The position numbers and the translations under genes were made by a program. Source: CAWEFA01 sp963851385 (GTDB taxonomy: Bacteria > Bacteroidota > Bacteroidia > Bacteroidales > DTGW01). Taken from it: 28,349 nucleotides of DNA. The notes under the pieces were generated by a model that was not told the origin of the DNA, did no database searches, and worked only from the letters and a program-made list of their open reading frames with translations. The stretch spans positions 1 through 28,349 of the forward strand of contig CAWKPE010000002.1 of NCBI GenBank assembly GCA_963851385.1, read 5' to 3'. Of this stretch, positions 9,096-17,968 are shown in pieces (position 1 is the stretch's first letter; each line of letters opens with the position of its first letter).

Positions 9096-9103
9096 TATCT
9101 TTG
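9096..9103 (+). promoter_or_regulatory. -7 promoter box that sets the SPFH gene start
   Basis: TATCTTTG matches TAnnTTTG, 25 nt before the ATG at 9129. It lies inside the longer open frame that begins at 9027, which argues that the true start is 9129. Confidence 0.5.
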
Positions 9104-9128
9104 TGATATCATTTTAATATCAAATTAT

Positions 9129-9983
9129 ATGAAAACAGAAAAAACTTTTACTGCTCTATCAGGCTATTTGTTCCTGGTGATTGAGATAATTTTTATTTCA
9201 ATAATTATTATATCGGCTGTTAACCAAATGCCTTTATACGCAGTAATTACAACGTTCTTATTTGTTTTTACCGCAATTGGTTTTACTGTTATCAATCCTA
9301 ACGAGGCAGTAGTTCTTACGCTCTTTGGAGCATACAAAGGAAGCATTATAGAGAATGGCTACTTTTGGACAAACCCATTCTTTGTGAAAAAAAGAATTTC
9401 ATTACGAGCACGCAATTTCATCAGTGAGACCATTAAGGTAAATGATAAAGTGGGTAATCCTGTAATGATTGGTATGGTGCTTGTATGGAAAGTATCTGAT
9501 ACTTTCAAAGCTATGTTTGAAGTAGATGCTTATGAGAAATTCGTTGTTGTTCAAAGTGAAGCTGCTCTGCGTAAACTGGCGGGTCTATATCCTTATGATA
9601 ATTTTGAAGATGAAGCGGCAACAATTACCTTGCGTTCCAGCGGTGATGAAGTAAATTCAAAATTGGAAGATGAAATCAAGGAACGTCTTTCTATTGCAGG
9701 AATAGAAGTAGTCGAATCTCGTATCAACCATTTGGCTTATGCTTCAGAAATTGCAGGTTCAATGCTAAGGCGCCAGCAAGCAACTGCTATAATTGCAGCA
9801 CGAAGTAAAATTGTTGAAGGTGCTGTAGGAATGGTTGAGGCTGCTTTGGATAGCCTGGCAAAGAAAAAAATTGTAGAACTTGACGACGAACGCAAAGCAA
9901 CTATGGTTAGCAATCTTTTGGTTGTTCTTTGCTCCGAAGAGTCTGCAAGACCTGTTATAAATGCCGGTTCGCTGTATAGCTGA
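9129..9983 (+). CDS. SPFH (band 7) domain membrane protein
   Basis: A 284-aa protein. Residues about 8-50 hold two hydrophobic segments (FLVIEIIFISIIIISAV and the YAVITTFLFVFTAIGFTVI stretch). They lead into an SPFH/band 7 domain: INPNEAVVLTLFGAYKGSI, GYFWTNPFF, ISLRARNFISETIKVNDK, GNPVMIGMVLVWKV, then a helical part (RQQATAIIAARSKIVEGAVG). SPFH proteins form membrane-associated oligomers or scaffolds; this subgroup has no assigned partner. I placed the start at 9129, not 9027, because a -7 box lies between them and the first 34 residues of the longer frame are unlike the family. A small ribbon-helix-helix gene follows after 125 nt. Confidence 0.88.
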   Translation: MKTEKTFTALSGYLFLVIEIIFISIIIISAVNQMPLYAVITTFLFVFTAIGFTVINPNEAVVLTLFGAYKGSIIENGYFWTNPFFVKKRISLRARNFISETIKVNDKVGNPVMIGMVLVWKVSDTFKAMFEVDAYEKFVVVQSEAALRKLAGLYPYDNFEDEAATITLRSSGDEVNSKLEDEIKERLSIAGIEVVESRINHLAYASEIAGSMLRRQQATAIIAARSKIVEGAVGMVEAALDSLAKKKIVELDDERKATMVSNLLVVLCSEESARPVINAGSLYS

Positions 9984-10108
9984 AAATAACTTAAATTTTC
10001 ATTTGCCTTTACAAAAGGATAAGTTTGCCAAAGATTTATAGATAAAATGAATCAAGGTTTCTAGTTTCTAAACTTTGTTCTTGTAAAGTTAAGTGGGTAA
10101 TTTTGAAC

Positions 10109-10276
10109 ATGCAAAAAAAAGCATTCATATTGCGTATTGATCCTGAGAAACTAAAGGCTCTTGAAAAATGGGCTGCAGATGAGTTTCGAAGCATTAATGG
10201 ACAAATTGAATGGATACTTGATCAGTCTTTAAAAAAGGCTGGAAGAAAAACTTCCAATTCACAATCTTCAAAATAA
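10109..10276 (+). CDS. Small Arc-like ribbon-helix-helix protein
   Basis: A 55-aa ORF starting MQKKAFILRIDPEKLKALEK. The pattern is a short beta-strand (KAFILRID), then helix (EKLKALEKWAADEF), a turn with SING, and a second helix (QIEWILDQSLKKAG). This is the ribbon-helix-helix fold of Arc/MetJ-type DNA-binding proteins; the phrase FRSINGQIEWIL is characteristic. The tail is Ser/Lys-rich. It lies 125 nt behind the SPFH gene on the same strand and may form a two-gene unit with it. It could be a dimeric repressor of its own operon or an antitoxin-like protein, but no toxin gene is adjacent. Confidence 0.8.
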   Translation: MQKKAFILRIDPEKLKALEKWAADEFRSINGQIEWILDQSLKKAGRKTSNSQSSK

Positions 10277-10316
10277 TAAGAATTTATGCTTCAATAATTT
10301 GAATTAAACGAAACAA

Positions 10317-10374
10317 AAGCAACAGTAACTAGCAATTTAATTTAATGAACATAAGTTACCTGTTACTGTTGCTT
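10317..10374. repeat. Inverted repeat between convergent genes, possible terminator
   Basis: Perfect 13-bp arms (10317-10329 and 10362-10374) flank a 32-nt loop between the RHH gene (plus) and the DUF4251 gene (minus). A second overlapping pairing is possible because GTAACT is also complementary to AGTTAC in the loop. There is no U-tract, so it may be a transcript-end structure for both directions, not a classical terminator. Confidence 0.5.
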
Positions 10375-10406
10375 AACCCCACTACCAACTGCCTCTATAT
10401 ATTAAA

Positions 10407-10967
10407 TTAAGGTGTATGCCCTTTAAATATTGATGATTCATCCAAGGGAACTATATTACCATCATATTCGAGTTTTCCGGCTCTCAATCCGGATACTGTA
10501 GCAACTGCATAACCGTCAGCACCAATATTTATAAAGACATCATATATCCCAATATTTGTCATTATGTTCATTTCGAGATAAAAATTTTTCTTCTTTTCAT
10601 CTTTCTCAAGCTTCCATTCGGTGATATTACCTTCGGCAGTTACACCTCCAACGCCGTTATATCCAATTCCTCTCAGCGAACCAATTTGAAGAACACCATA
10701 GGTTGTATCAACCTTTATAAAGTTCAGCTCTGATAATACATATATTCTGCGTCCTCTCATATTAGAAAGAAAATTAGCTTCCAGAACAAACTGCCTACTT
10801 TCCAGAATTTGAGAAATACTATCATATTGCTTCTGCCGTTCAGCTTCTTTTTTTTGTTTTTTTAGCATCCGTACCTGTTGCTTAGTTAGTGTGTCTTTTT
10901 TTACTTCTTGTGCAGAAATGCCTGCGATAAGAAATATGGCTGTAATGGTCACTAATAGTGTTCTCAT
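10407..10967 (-). CDS. DUF4251 domain protein, exported
   Basis: A 186-aa protein with a signal peptide (MRTLLVTITAIFLIAGISA, cleavage likely before QEVKK), a short Lys/Gln-rich linker (residues about 23-48, KKQKKEAERQK) and a beta-rich domain of about 130 residues. The domain has FVLEANFLSNMRGRRIYV, NFIKVDTTYGVLQIGSL, GGVTAEGNITEW, NFYLEMNIM and ADGYAVATVSGLRAGKLEYDG. This layout is that of DUF4251, a Bacteroidota exported family of unknown function. The start is set by the signal peptide. No operon partner is evident. Confidence 0.85.
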   Translation of the reverse strand: MRTLLVTITAIFLIAGISAQEVKKDTLTKQQVRMLKKQKKEAERQKQYDSISQILESRQFVLEANFLSNMRGRRIYVLSELNFIKVDTTYGVLQIGSLRGIGYNGVGGVTAEGNITEWKLEKDEKKKNFYLEMNIMTNIGIYDVFINIGADGYAVATVSGLRAGKLEYDGNIVPLDESSIFKGHTP

Positions 10968-11086
10968 TTCATTAAAGTTTTAATATTATAAAGATGACAA
11001 CTTTTATACCAAATCATTGAATTTTAGAATAATTAACAGATATACTAAATCCCTTAATTCTTGAAGAAACGAAATTCTTAACTTTT

Positions 11087-11110
11087 CAATCTGCAAATCT
11101 GCAAATCAGC
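11087..11110. repeat. Tandem CTGCAAAT words at the end of the radical SAM gene
   Basis: The 8-nt word CTGCAAAT is tandemly repeated and followed by CAGCATTT. This low-complexity run crosses the minus-strand stop at 11106-11108, so the repeat may have set the last codons of the gene. Confidence 0.4.
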
Positions 11111-12050
11111 ATTTGTATTGTTTTCCTTGCCAAGTGTCAAGTTCTTTTAACTTTTTCTCAAAAGCACGAATGATATCTGCTACACGCAATAGACCCCATC
11201 CAGGACCTGCTAAAAACCAAGGTGGCACTTCTCCTGCTATTCTTTCTACTACAAAAGTAGGATTGAGCCTTTCTACAATTTTTACTAGCAAATTGAGATA
11301 TTCTTCTAATGTATAAAATAAGAATTGAGAATTGTTTTTTTGATAGTGGAGCGCCATTGCTGTGTCATTCACTATTTGCAATTGATGAAATTTAATTGTT
11401 GATAAAGGGAGTTTGGAAATTATTCCGATTGAATTGATTATTTCCTGCTCCGATTCACCAGGTAAACCAATAATAAAATGTGCTCCAGCATAGATATTTC
11501 TTTTGGCTGTATCCTCAATTGCTTTAACTGATTGCTCGAAAGTATGTCCTCTGTTAATTCGTTCAAGAGTTTTATTATATATCGATTCGACACCATATTC
11601 AATTGTGATGTAATATTTTTCAGCCAGACGACTAAAATAATCAAGTTTTTCATCGTCGATACAATCGGGTCTTGTGCCAATAACCAGACCAATTACTCCG
11701 GGAAATTGAAGAGCTTCTTCATAAAGCGTCTTTAATTTTTCTAAAGGTGCGTGAGTATTTGAATATGCCTGGAAATAGGCAAGGTAATTTTTTGCACGTC
11801 TGTACCGTACCTGATGAAATTCAACTCCTTCGGATAGTTGTTGAGTTATTGATTTGCCGGGATTGCAATAGGAAGGATTAAAAGCATCATTGTTACAATA
11901 GGTGCAGCCTCCGGTTGATAATGTGCCATCGCGGTTAGGGCAAGTAAATCCAGCATCTATTGTAAGCTTCTGAACCCTATGTCCAAAATACTTTTTAAAA
12001 TACTCGGCATATGTATTAAAACGCCTGTTATGACCCCATGAATAGTTCAA
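11106..12050 (-). CDS. TIGR01212-type radical SAM protein (YhcC-like)
   Basis: A 314-aa radical SAM protein. The N-terminus RFNTYAEYFKKYFGHRVQKL leads into the cluster-binding region TIDAGFTCPNRDGTLSTGGC, followed by TYC. The cluster ligands are the Cys of TCPN and the CTYC pair, an extended spacing typical of this family (TIGR01212, E. coli YhcC relatives), not the plain CxxxCxxC. GLVIGTRPDCIDDEKL, IEYGVESIYNKTLERINRGH and AHFIIGLPGE are further family segments. The C-terminus has VERIAGEVPPWFLAGPGWG. The substrate of these proteins is not established to my knowledge. It lies downstream of the helicase gene on the same strand. Confidence 0.9.
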   Translation of the reverse strand: MNYSWGHNRRFNTYAEYFKKYFGHRVQKLTIDAGFTCPNRDGTLSTGGCTYCNNDAFNPSYCNPGKSITQQLSEGVEFHQVRYRRAKNYLAYFQAYSNTHAPLEKLKTLYEEALQFPGVIGLVIGTRPDCIDDEKLDYFSRLAEKYYITIEYGVESIYNKTLERINRGHTFEQSVKAIEDTAKRNIYAGAHFIIGLPGESEQEIINSIGIISKLPLSTIKFHQLQIVNDTAMALHYQKNNSQFLFYTLEEYLNLLVKIVERLNPTFVVERIAGEVPPWFLAGPGWGLLRVADIIRAFEKKLKELDTWQGKQYKC

Positions 12051-12129
12051 AGTTCAAGGTTTAAAGTTTCAAGTTTAAAGTTCAAAGTTCAAAAGTTTTT
12101 CTATATCCTGCATCTTGCATCCGGTTTCA
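12047..12129. repeat. Degenerate TTCAAAGTT-type intergenic repeat
   Basis: Repeated words AAAGTTCAAGG, TTTAAAGTTTCAAG, TTTAAAGTTCAAAG and TTCAAAAG are followed by ATCCTGCATCTTGCATC at 12104-12120. The latter matches 5348-5364 with one mismatch. The repeat fills the gap between the helicase and radical SAM genes. Confidence 0.6.
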
Positions 12130-12133
12130 GTTT

Positions 12134-15100
12134 TTACACTCTTTCAACCAGATTTAAGTTGACATACCAAATTACACCTTCTGCTTTTGAATATCCCATT
12201 TCTTTTAAATATTCAACATAACGCTTTACTTGTGAAATTATATCTTGAGTTTTGTATTTTGCCAAACTTATAATCAATTACAAGTGTTTCTTTTCCTTTA
12301 ATCATGACCCTGTCCGGGCGGTAAAGATGCTGGCCAGGTACCAAAATACCTGCTTCATTCATTACTTTCCAGTTTCCGCTGAACCAATCTGAAAAAGGCA
12401 TTTCAGCGAGCAGGCCATTTACTTCAAAAAGCATTTCTTTTTTATCAGCATCTTTTATTAAGCCCTGAAAAATCATTTTGTCAACAGCCATTTCAACATC
12501 ATCTTTAATTTGGATTTCCTGAAACAATCTATGCATAAGGTTTCCATAAATTCTTATGGGAGGTTTCCGATTCTCTTCAGCATTCCAAAATCCAGGATAC
12601 GAATATCGTTGTCTTAGCTTTTCTTTCAATTCAAAATTTAGATATGTATTTAATTTCAATTCATTCGTCTCAGAATATTCTTTAGCTGACAGCAGGCTGA
12701 GTTTTCCTAATTCAAAAATTTTTTCACCAGATTTCCAGCAATCTGAAATATTTATATGCGGATATTCATTGTCCTGTATTGCATCATTTGTTTTTATCCA
12801 ATTATAAATCAATTCTCCTATTGTAGAAAGCTTCTCTTCTTTATCCGGGAAAGGCATGAAAGCAAATAAATTATCTGAAGCACGTGTAAAAGCTACATAT
12901 AATAGATTCAGATTGTCTACGCGAGTTTGTACCTTTTCAAGGAAATAATGGTATGCAAATACAGTGTCCTGCAACCCTGACGAATAACGTATAGGCAGAA
13001 ATTCATATTGATTAAATGGTTCTCCGTGCGCTGAACACCATATGAAAGGAAAATTTGGCCCGTTATGGTCAAGGCTCCAGTTGCAAAATGGAACTATGAC
13101 ATTTTTAAACTCAAGACCCTTGGATTTATGTATGGTCATAATTTTTATTGCATCCTGATCCTCTGATACCGAAACGGAAAGTGTATCTTTTTTTTCTTCC
13201 CAATAATTCAAAAATGCTGACAGATTGGAAGGGTTATTTTGTAAAAATTCAATAATGCAATCATGAAAAGCCTGTAAAAAAGGTAAATCGGACAATTTCT
13301 TATTTAATTCAAACAACCGGACTAAGCGTTCGAATAATTCATCAGGCGGCAGATGTTTAAGTTGCTCTGTTTTTTCGGTGAATTCGATTGGAAGAGAATG
13401 AAGAGAACTATTGGCTGTCGGTAGTTGGCTATTGGCTGCTGGTGGCGGATTAATGAGACTTTGTTTTTGATTTTGGGCATTATCAAATTCTTTGAAGAAA
13501 AAATCATAATCATAAGCAAGTGATGCAGTATTAATATCATCTTCAGGAGTTTCCAGGTATTTAAAAAGCTTGATAAGAAAGATAACTACAGGAGAATTTT
13601 TAAGGAATGTCGATTCATTTGAAAGCACCTTAAAATTATATGGATGATTTTCAGGAATTTTATCCTGGTATGCATTTAAAAATTCAGCTACTTCTTGTCC
13701 TTCAGAGCTCGTGCGTACAAGGATGGCTATATCTTTTAGACGATTTCCTGCCTTTTGAAGGTTCTCAAGTATAGATGGGAGTGAGGCAAGCACTTTTTCC
13801 TTCCAACTTAAATTTGTATTATCAATAAATTGAAATTTAATATAACCTTCATTGTTTTTTCGACCCGATGGCAATTTCTGCAGACATCCTTCATAAGCAT
13901 TTGAAATAATATGCTTAAAAAATTCAATTTCCTTTTCAGGTATATTTTCTACTGATAGATTTAAATTAAATGTCTGTTGCAATGACCTTGAGGCAAGGCT
14001 AAAAAATGTGTTGTTAAATGCGACTATATTTGATTTACTGCGCCAGTTTATATTAAGGTTGTCAAAACGAATACCGTGTTCGGAAAGGTCTTTATCAAGT
14101 TCCGATGCCATTATTTTCCAATCGGTATTACGCCAGCGATAAATGGATTGTTTGACATCTCCAACTACCATACATTCGTGATTTTCGGAAAGGCTATTAT
14201 TGATAAGCGGTAAAAAATTGTGCCATTGAATTGCAGAAGTATCCTGGAATTCATCTATCATAAAATGATATAAATTTTGGCCTGTTTTTTCATAAATAAA
14301 TGGAGAATCATTTTCGTTGATTATTGCTTTTAGAAAAATTCCGGAATTGGCAAGCATAAAAATATTTTTCTGTATCTGCATATTTGTTAACTTCTCCAGA
14401 TAAATCGGCTAATATGCCTAAAGTAAAAAAACTTGCCAATACTTCACAGGCACTTTTATAACCAAAAAATTGTTCTTGGAAGAAACTTACAGTTTTTGCA
14501 ATAATTCAAATAAGCCTGCATCTGCAGCAGACTGCACAAGGATAGAATCTTCTTTATCTTTTGGCAACCAATTATCCAATGATTCTGCTGCATCACAAAT
14601 CCGTTTGGAAGGCTTCGATTTTACCACCAAGCGATAGTTTGTAGAAATATTGACCAACGCCACCCTGTACTCCAAATTTAAAGTTTTCAGGTTTTAATCC
14701 ATAAGAAGAAATGATATTCATGCCATCAACACCAGCTTTTTTCAACTTTGATTCAAATGAATTTCGGATAGCGTATAATTGTTTTTGAAATGATTTTAAT
14801 GCTTCTCGATTAGCATAGCTTTTGGTGAAATGTTTTGTCAAAAGATTTAAATTTTTCATTGAACAACTCTTTGCCCAAGTTTAGCACTTCCTTTTTAAAA
14901 TCCCAGTTTTTGCCTTCTTCAATTCTTTGTTCTGCATATTGAACAAGCCAATCAAGCATGGTTTTATCATTCTCAAGCTTTAAAAGCATTTGATCGGTCG
15001 CTTTATCTAAATACATTTTTTATATCAAGTTCCAGGTCAAAATTATATTGCAAACCTGCTTCTCGTGCAAACGACTTTATGATTCGTTGAAAAAAACTGT

Positions 15101-15422
15101 CTATCGTGCAAATTGTGAACCGGGAATAATTATGAAGAATGGATTCAAGAATTCGTTTTGACTTTTCCTGTACTTCCGGATGCGATAAATTAAATTCTTT
15201 AGCTAATGAAGCAGCATGATTGGAAGGCATCCCGCTTGATAGATTATATAGTTCTTCAACTATCCGGGTTTTCATTTCCTCCGTCGCTTTATTGGTAAAT
15301 GTTACTGAAAGGATATGTTTATAATTTTTAGGATAGCGAAATAATAATCGTAAGTAATCCGCAGTAATGCGAAATGTTTTGCCAGAACCGGCAGATGCAC
15401 GGATTACTTTTAGCTTTGACAT
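12134..15422 (-). CDS. AddA-like UvrD-family helicase fused to PD-(D/E)XK nuclease (six frameshifts)
   Basis: The inferred protein is about 1095 aa, likely an ATP-dependent exonuclease for double-strand break processing. From the start MSKLKVIRASAGSGKTFRIT, motif order is Walker A (ASAGSGKT), Ia (SVTFTNKATEEMKTRI), II (MIDEFQDTS), III (VVGDVKQSIYRWR), IV (NLNINWRSK), V (MTIHKSKGLEFKNVIVPF) and VI (LLYVAFTRASDNL). The C-terminal nuclease has GNLMHRLFQEI, RPDRVMI and VIDYKFGK, with the last part (QVKRYVEYLKEMGYSKAEG) in another frame. Frame changes fall near 15012, 14815, 14627, 14496, 14363 and 12258; similarity resumes after each. Codons at about 13409-13447 come from an intergenic-type repeat. 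An AddB-like partner, often adjacent, is absent here. Either the sequence has errors or the gene is decaying; the intact motifs favour errors. Confidence 0.88.
13409..13447. repeat. Intergenic-type short-word repeat inside the helicase gene
   Basis: TATTGGCTG occurs twice 21 nt apart, with related words TTGGCTGTCGG, TAGTTGGC and CTGCTGGTGG around it. On the minus strand it encodes the low-complexity stretch PPAANSQLPTANSS. It resembles the degenerate gap repeats elsewhere in the window and keeps the reading frame open. Confidence 0.6.
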
Positions 15423-15490
15423 AATGAAATAAATAATGGTAAGGCTAAAGTAGAAATTCTGTAGTGGTATTATCAAAAATAGTGGGGCAG

Positions 15491-15575
15491 GAATACGGAT
15501 GCTGGAAACGGAATCGGAAACTGAAGAAAGAGTTAAAAGGTCAATGGTAAAAGGTGAAAGGTAAAAGCAAATTAC
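15491..15575. repeat. Degenerate short-word repeat between ribH and the helicase gene
   Basis: Words such as ATACGG, ATGCTGGAAACGG, AATCGGAAACTG, GTTAAAAGG, TCAATGGTAAAAGG and TGAAAGGTAAAAG follow each other. The 15423-15621 gap shows no gene, and no TAnnTTTG box is clear in it. Confidence 0.5.
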
Positions 15576-15621
15576 AATTTACATTGATCAAATTCTTACA
15601 AACAGTTAACAGCTAATTGAA

Positions 15622-16111
15622 TTAATTCGCTTCTTCTTCCATTTTCAAATGAAGGGCTACCATTTTGATTGCAGTAATTGCAGCATCTTCTCCTTTATTG
15701 CCATGTTTACCTCCGGCTCTTTCAAGAGCTTGTTCATAAGAATTTGTTGTTAATACTCCAAAAACAAATGGCATATTATATTGCATATTTAGTTCGGTGA
15801 TCCCATAAGCAGCACTTTGACAAATATAATTAAAATGTGGAGTTTCACCCTGAATAACACAACCTAGACAAATAACTGCATCCACATCGGTATATTCAGC
15901 AAAAAATTGTGCACCAAGTGTTAATTCAAAACTACCTGGACATATTTAACATGGATATTTTTAGGATGTGCGCCATTCGCGATTAAAGCATTGTAAGAAG
16001 CTTCAAAAAGCGATTCGGTAATTGCAGGATTCCATTCTGAAACAACTATTCCAAATGACATATCTTTTGCAGATGGAATTTGGTTATAAAGGGTTTCAGA
16101 ATGCTTGACAT
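15622..16111 (-). CDS. ribH: 6,7-dimethyl-8-ribityllumazine synthase (frameshifted)
   Basis: RibH condenses the ribityl-aminopyrimidine and dihydroxybutanone phosphate to lumazine, the penultimate step of riboflavin synthesis; it forms 60-mers or smaller assemblies. The segment from NQIPSAKDMSFGIVVSEWNP through VPGSFELTLGAQFFAEYTD and VDAVICLGCVIQGETPHFNY to the GKHGNKGEDAA region is typical. Corrected length is about 162 aa. One missing base near 15940 breaks the frame in YVPGSFEL, and another is inferred just after the ATG at 16109-16111, because no in-frame start lies further upstream. The alternative start is the internal Met of KDMSFG. The gene begins 4 nt after the TPR gene stop, indicating an operon. 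Confidence 0.93.
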
Positions 16112-16115
16112 TATA

Positions 16116-16815
16116 CTACTGTTTTTTCCCAATTTTAATTTGTAACCTCGTCATATACTTATCAATTTCTCTTCCTTCCATTGAAATTGGATATTTATCC
16201 TGAATGATCTTGTATATATCAAGTGCTTGTATTAAAATCACCAATATCCTCACAAATTCCACCAGCTTTCATTAAATAAACGGGAGAAGTAAGTTCATTT
16301 TCACTTTTTTTGGCAGCTTTAAGATAATATTTGATAGCTTTTTCATTATTTCCAATTTCAGAATAAGCATCACCTATTGTTCCCAGAGCTAAAGGAGCAA
16401 CCAGTTTATCATTGGCTTTAAATTTTTCTAATTGTTCAATTGCATCCTGGTATTTTCCTAATTTATAATAACAGATTCCGGCATAGTAATGCGCTAAGTT
16501 AGCTGCACTAGTCAAACCAAATTCATCTATTATTTTTATCATTCCAAAATTATTGCCGTCTCCATTAAGCGCAAGATAGAATGAATCTTTTTGAAAATAT
16601 TGTTCGGCCACATACATTTGATCGTGAGCTTGTTCGTTCAATGGTTCAAGGTACTCTTTTTTGATCAGAAGAATTGCACCAATCACAACAAGAATAGCTA
16701 TAACAACATAAGTTATTATTTTTTGGTTTTTTTCAATGAAGAATTCGGCTTTTGTTAATGCTTCGCCAACATTTTCGATACGACTATGTTCGGGTCCCTT
16801 TTTGATTTCTGCCAT
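16116..16815 (-). CDS. Membrane-anchored tetratricopeptide repeat protein (frameshifted)
   Basis: A protein of about 232 aa. An N-terminal soluble stretch (MAEIKKGPEHSRIENVGEAL) leads to one membrane helix at residues about 35-52 (IITYVVIAILVVIGAILLI). Tetratricopeptide units follow, for example LAHYYAGICYYKLGKYQDAI and APLALGTIGDAYSEIGNNEK. This resembles the YfgM/BamD-like TPR proteins that precede ribH in other Bacteroidota. As written, the frame breaks near 16227 (one extra base). The C-terminus resumes as ALDIYKIIQDKYPISMEGRE and ends at 16116-16118. Function is not established; a scaffold or secretion-related role is possible. Confidence 0.82.
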
Positions 16816-16848
16816 TTTACATTAGTTATTGGTTTATAAAATTCCCGG

Positions 16849-16856
16849 CAAATGTA
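16849..16856 (-). promoter_or_regulatory. -7 promoter box of the TPR-ribH operon
   Basis: CAAATGTA on the plus strand reads TACATTTG on the minus strand, a TAnnTTTG match 33 nt before the ATG at 16815. The rest of the gap to 17112 is very AT-rich, and I see no gene in it. Confidence 0.45.
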
Positions 16857-17112
16857 ATGGTTTTGCTCGTTATTATAAAATTTATGAAAAAAAAATTGAA
16901 ATTGACTAGTAATAAGTAAGAATGTCTGATAGTTGTTGGATAGATTTACATCCTTGTTAGCGAAAATATAGGGATAATGTTGATAAAATTCTTAAAAAAA
17001 TGTTTTTAAGTAAAAAAATATTCTATTATATCGCAAAATTTTGTAACTGCGTTGTGTCTTTTTATAATAATATTGTATTTAATTAGTTATTGATCTATTC
17101 ATAAATTAAAAT

Positions 17113-17867
17113 ATGCAAAACGAGAATTTAAAAATTAATTGTATAGCAATAGATGACGATCAATATTCACTGGAATTGCTATCAGACTTATTAAATAAAA
17201 TTCCATTTTTAGAATTATCTGCAACATTTGTTAACCCTATAAATGCAATAAGCTACATTAATAAAAATAAGATTGACTTGATTTTCTCTGATATTGAAAT
17301 GAATGGACTGAACGGCATACAACTTATCAATAGTTTAAAAATTAAGCCCCTGGTAATCTATAGTATCTGCTTATGATAAATATGCAATTGAGGGGTACAA
17401 TATAGATGCACTGGATTATGTTTTAAAACCTGTTCTTTTTGACAGGCTTTTAAAAGCTGCAAATAAAGCATACGATATTTTTATTAATGACAAGAACAGA
17501 AACTTAATAAATTTAGCAGAAACTCAACCTAATCACCAGAATTGCATTTTTATCAAATCAGATTACAGAATATTGAAATTATATACTAATGATATTTTAT
17601 ATATTGAAGGTTTCAATGATTACGTGAAAGATTCATACTGATGATACAAGCCTATTTTATCTTTATTAAGCCTTAGAAACCTGGAAGAAAAATTACCGGT
17701 TACTGAATTTGTAAGAGTTCATCGTTCATATATCGTTTCGATTCATAGAATAGACAGCATTGAAAAGAAACGCATCATGATCGGTAAACATAGTATTCCT
17801 ATTAGCCTGTCATACAGCAAATCTTTCTTCACTGCGATTGAAAAAGTGAATTTTTGTTTTTTTTAAA
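17113..17867 (+). CDS. LytTR-family response regulator (frameshifted)
   Basis: The inferred protein of about 250 aa has an N-terminal receiver domain and a C-terminal LytTR DNA-binding domain. The receiver shows the acidic pocket (CIAIDDDQYS), the phospho-acceptor Asp in IFSDIEMNGLNG and, after a frame change, VSAYDKYAIEGYNIDALDYV with the conserved Lys in LKP. The LytTR part has FIKSDYRILKLYTNDILYIE, YVKIHTDD, LRNLEEKLP and FVRVHRSYIVSIHRIDSIEK. Single-base changes are inferred near 17362 (extra), 17630 (extra) and 17652 (missing). No sensor kinase is adjacent. It is convergent with the OMP gene; the signal and targets are unknown. Confidence 0.88.
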
Positions 17868-17968
17868 TTCGAATGAATTATGATTTTTGAGGAAGAGTTT
17901 CAATCAGACTTTGACATGGTTGTGCTTTAGTCTTTAAAAGTATATTAAAATGAAAATTTATTATTTAT

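Noticed and set aside
9027..9128. N-terminal extension of the SPFH protein
   Set aside because: A TAnnTTTG box lies within it and the extra residues do not resemble the family; the ATG at 9129 is better.
13322..13540. Small frame opposite the repeat in the helicase gene
   Set aside because: It lies within a continuous conserved helicase frame and has no start signal or similarity.
17113..17867. Programmed frameshifting in the LytTR gene
   Set aside because: Three separate breaks, mixed in sign and without slippery-site or stem-loop context, fit sequencing errors better.
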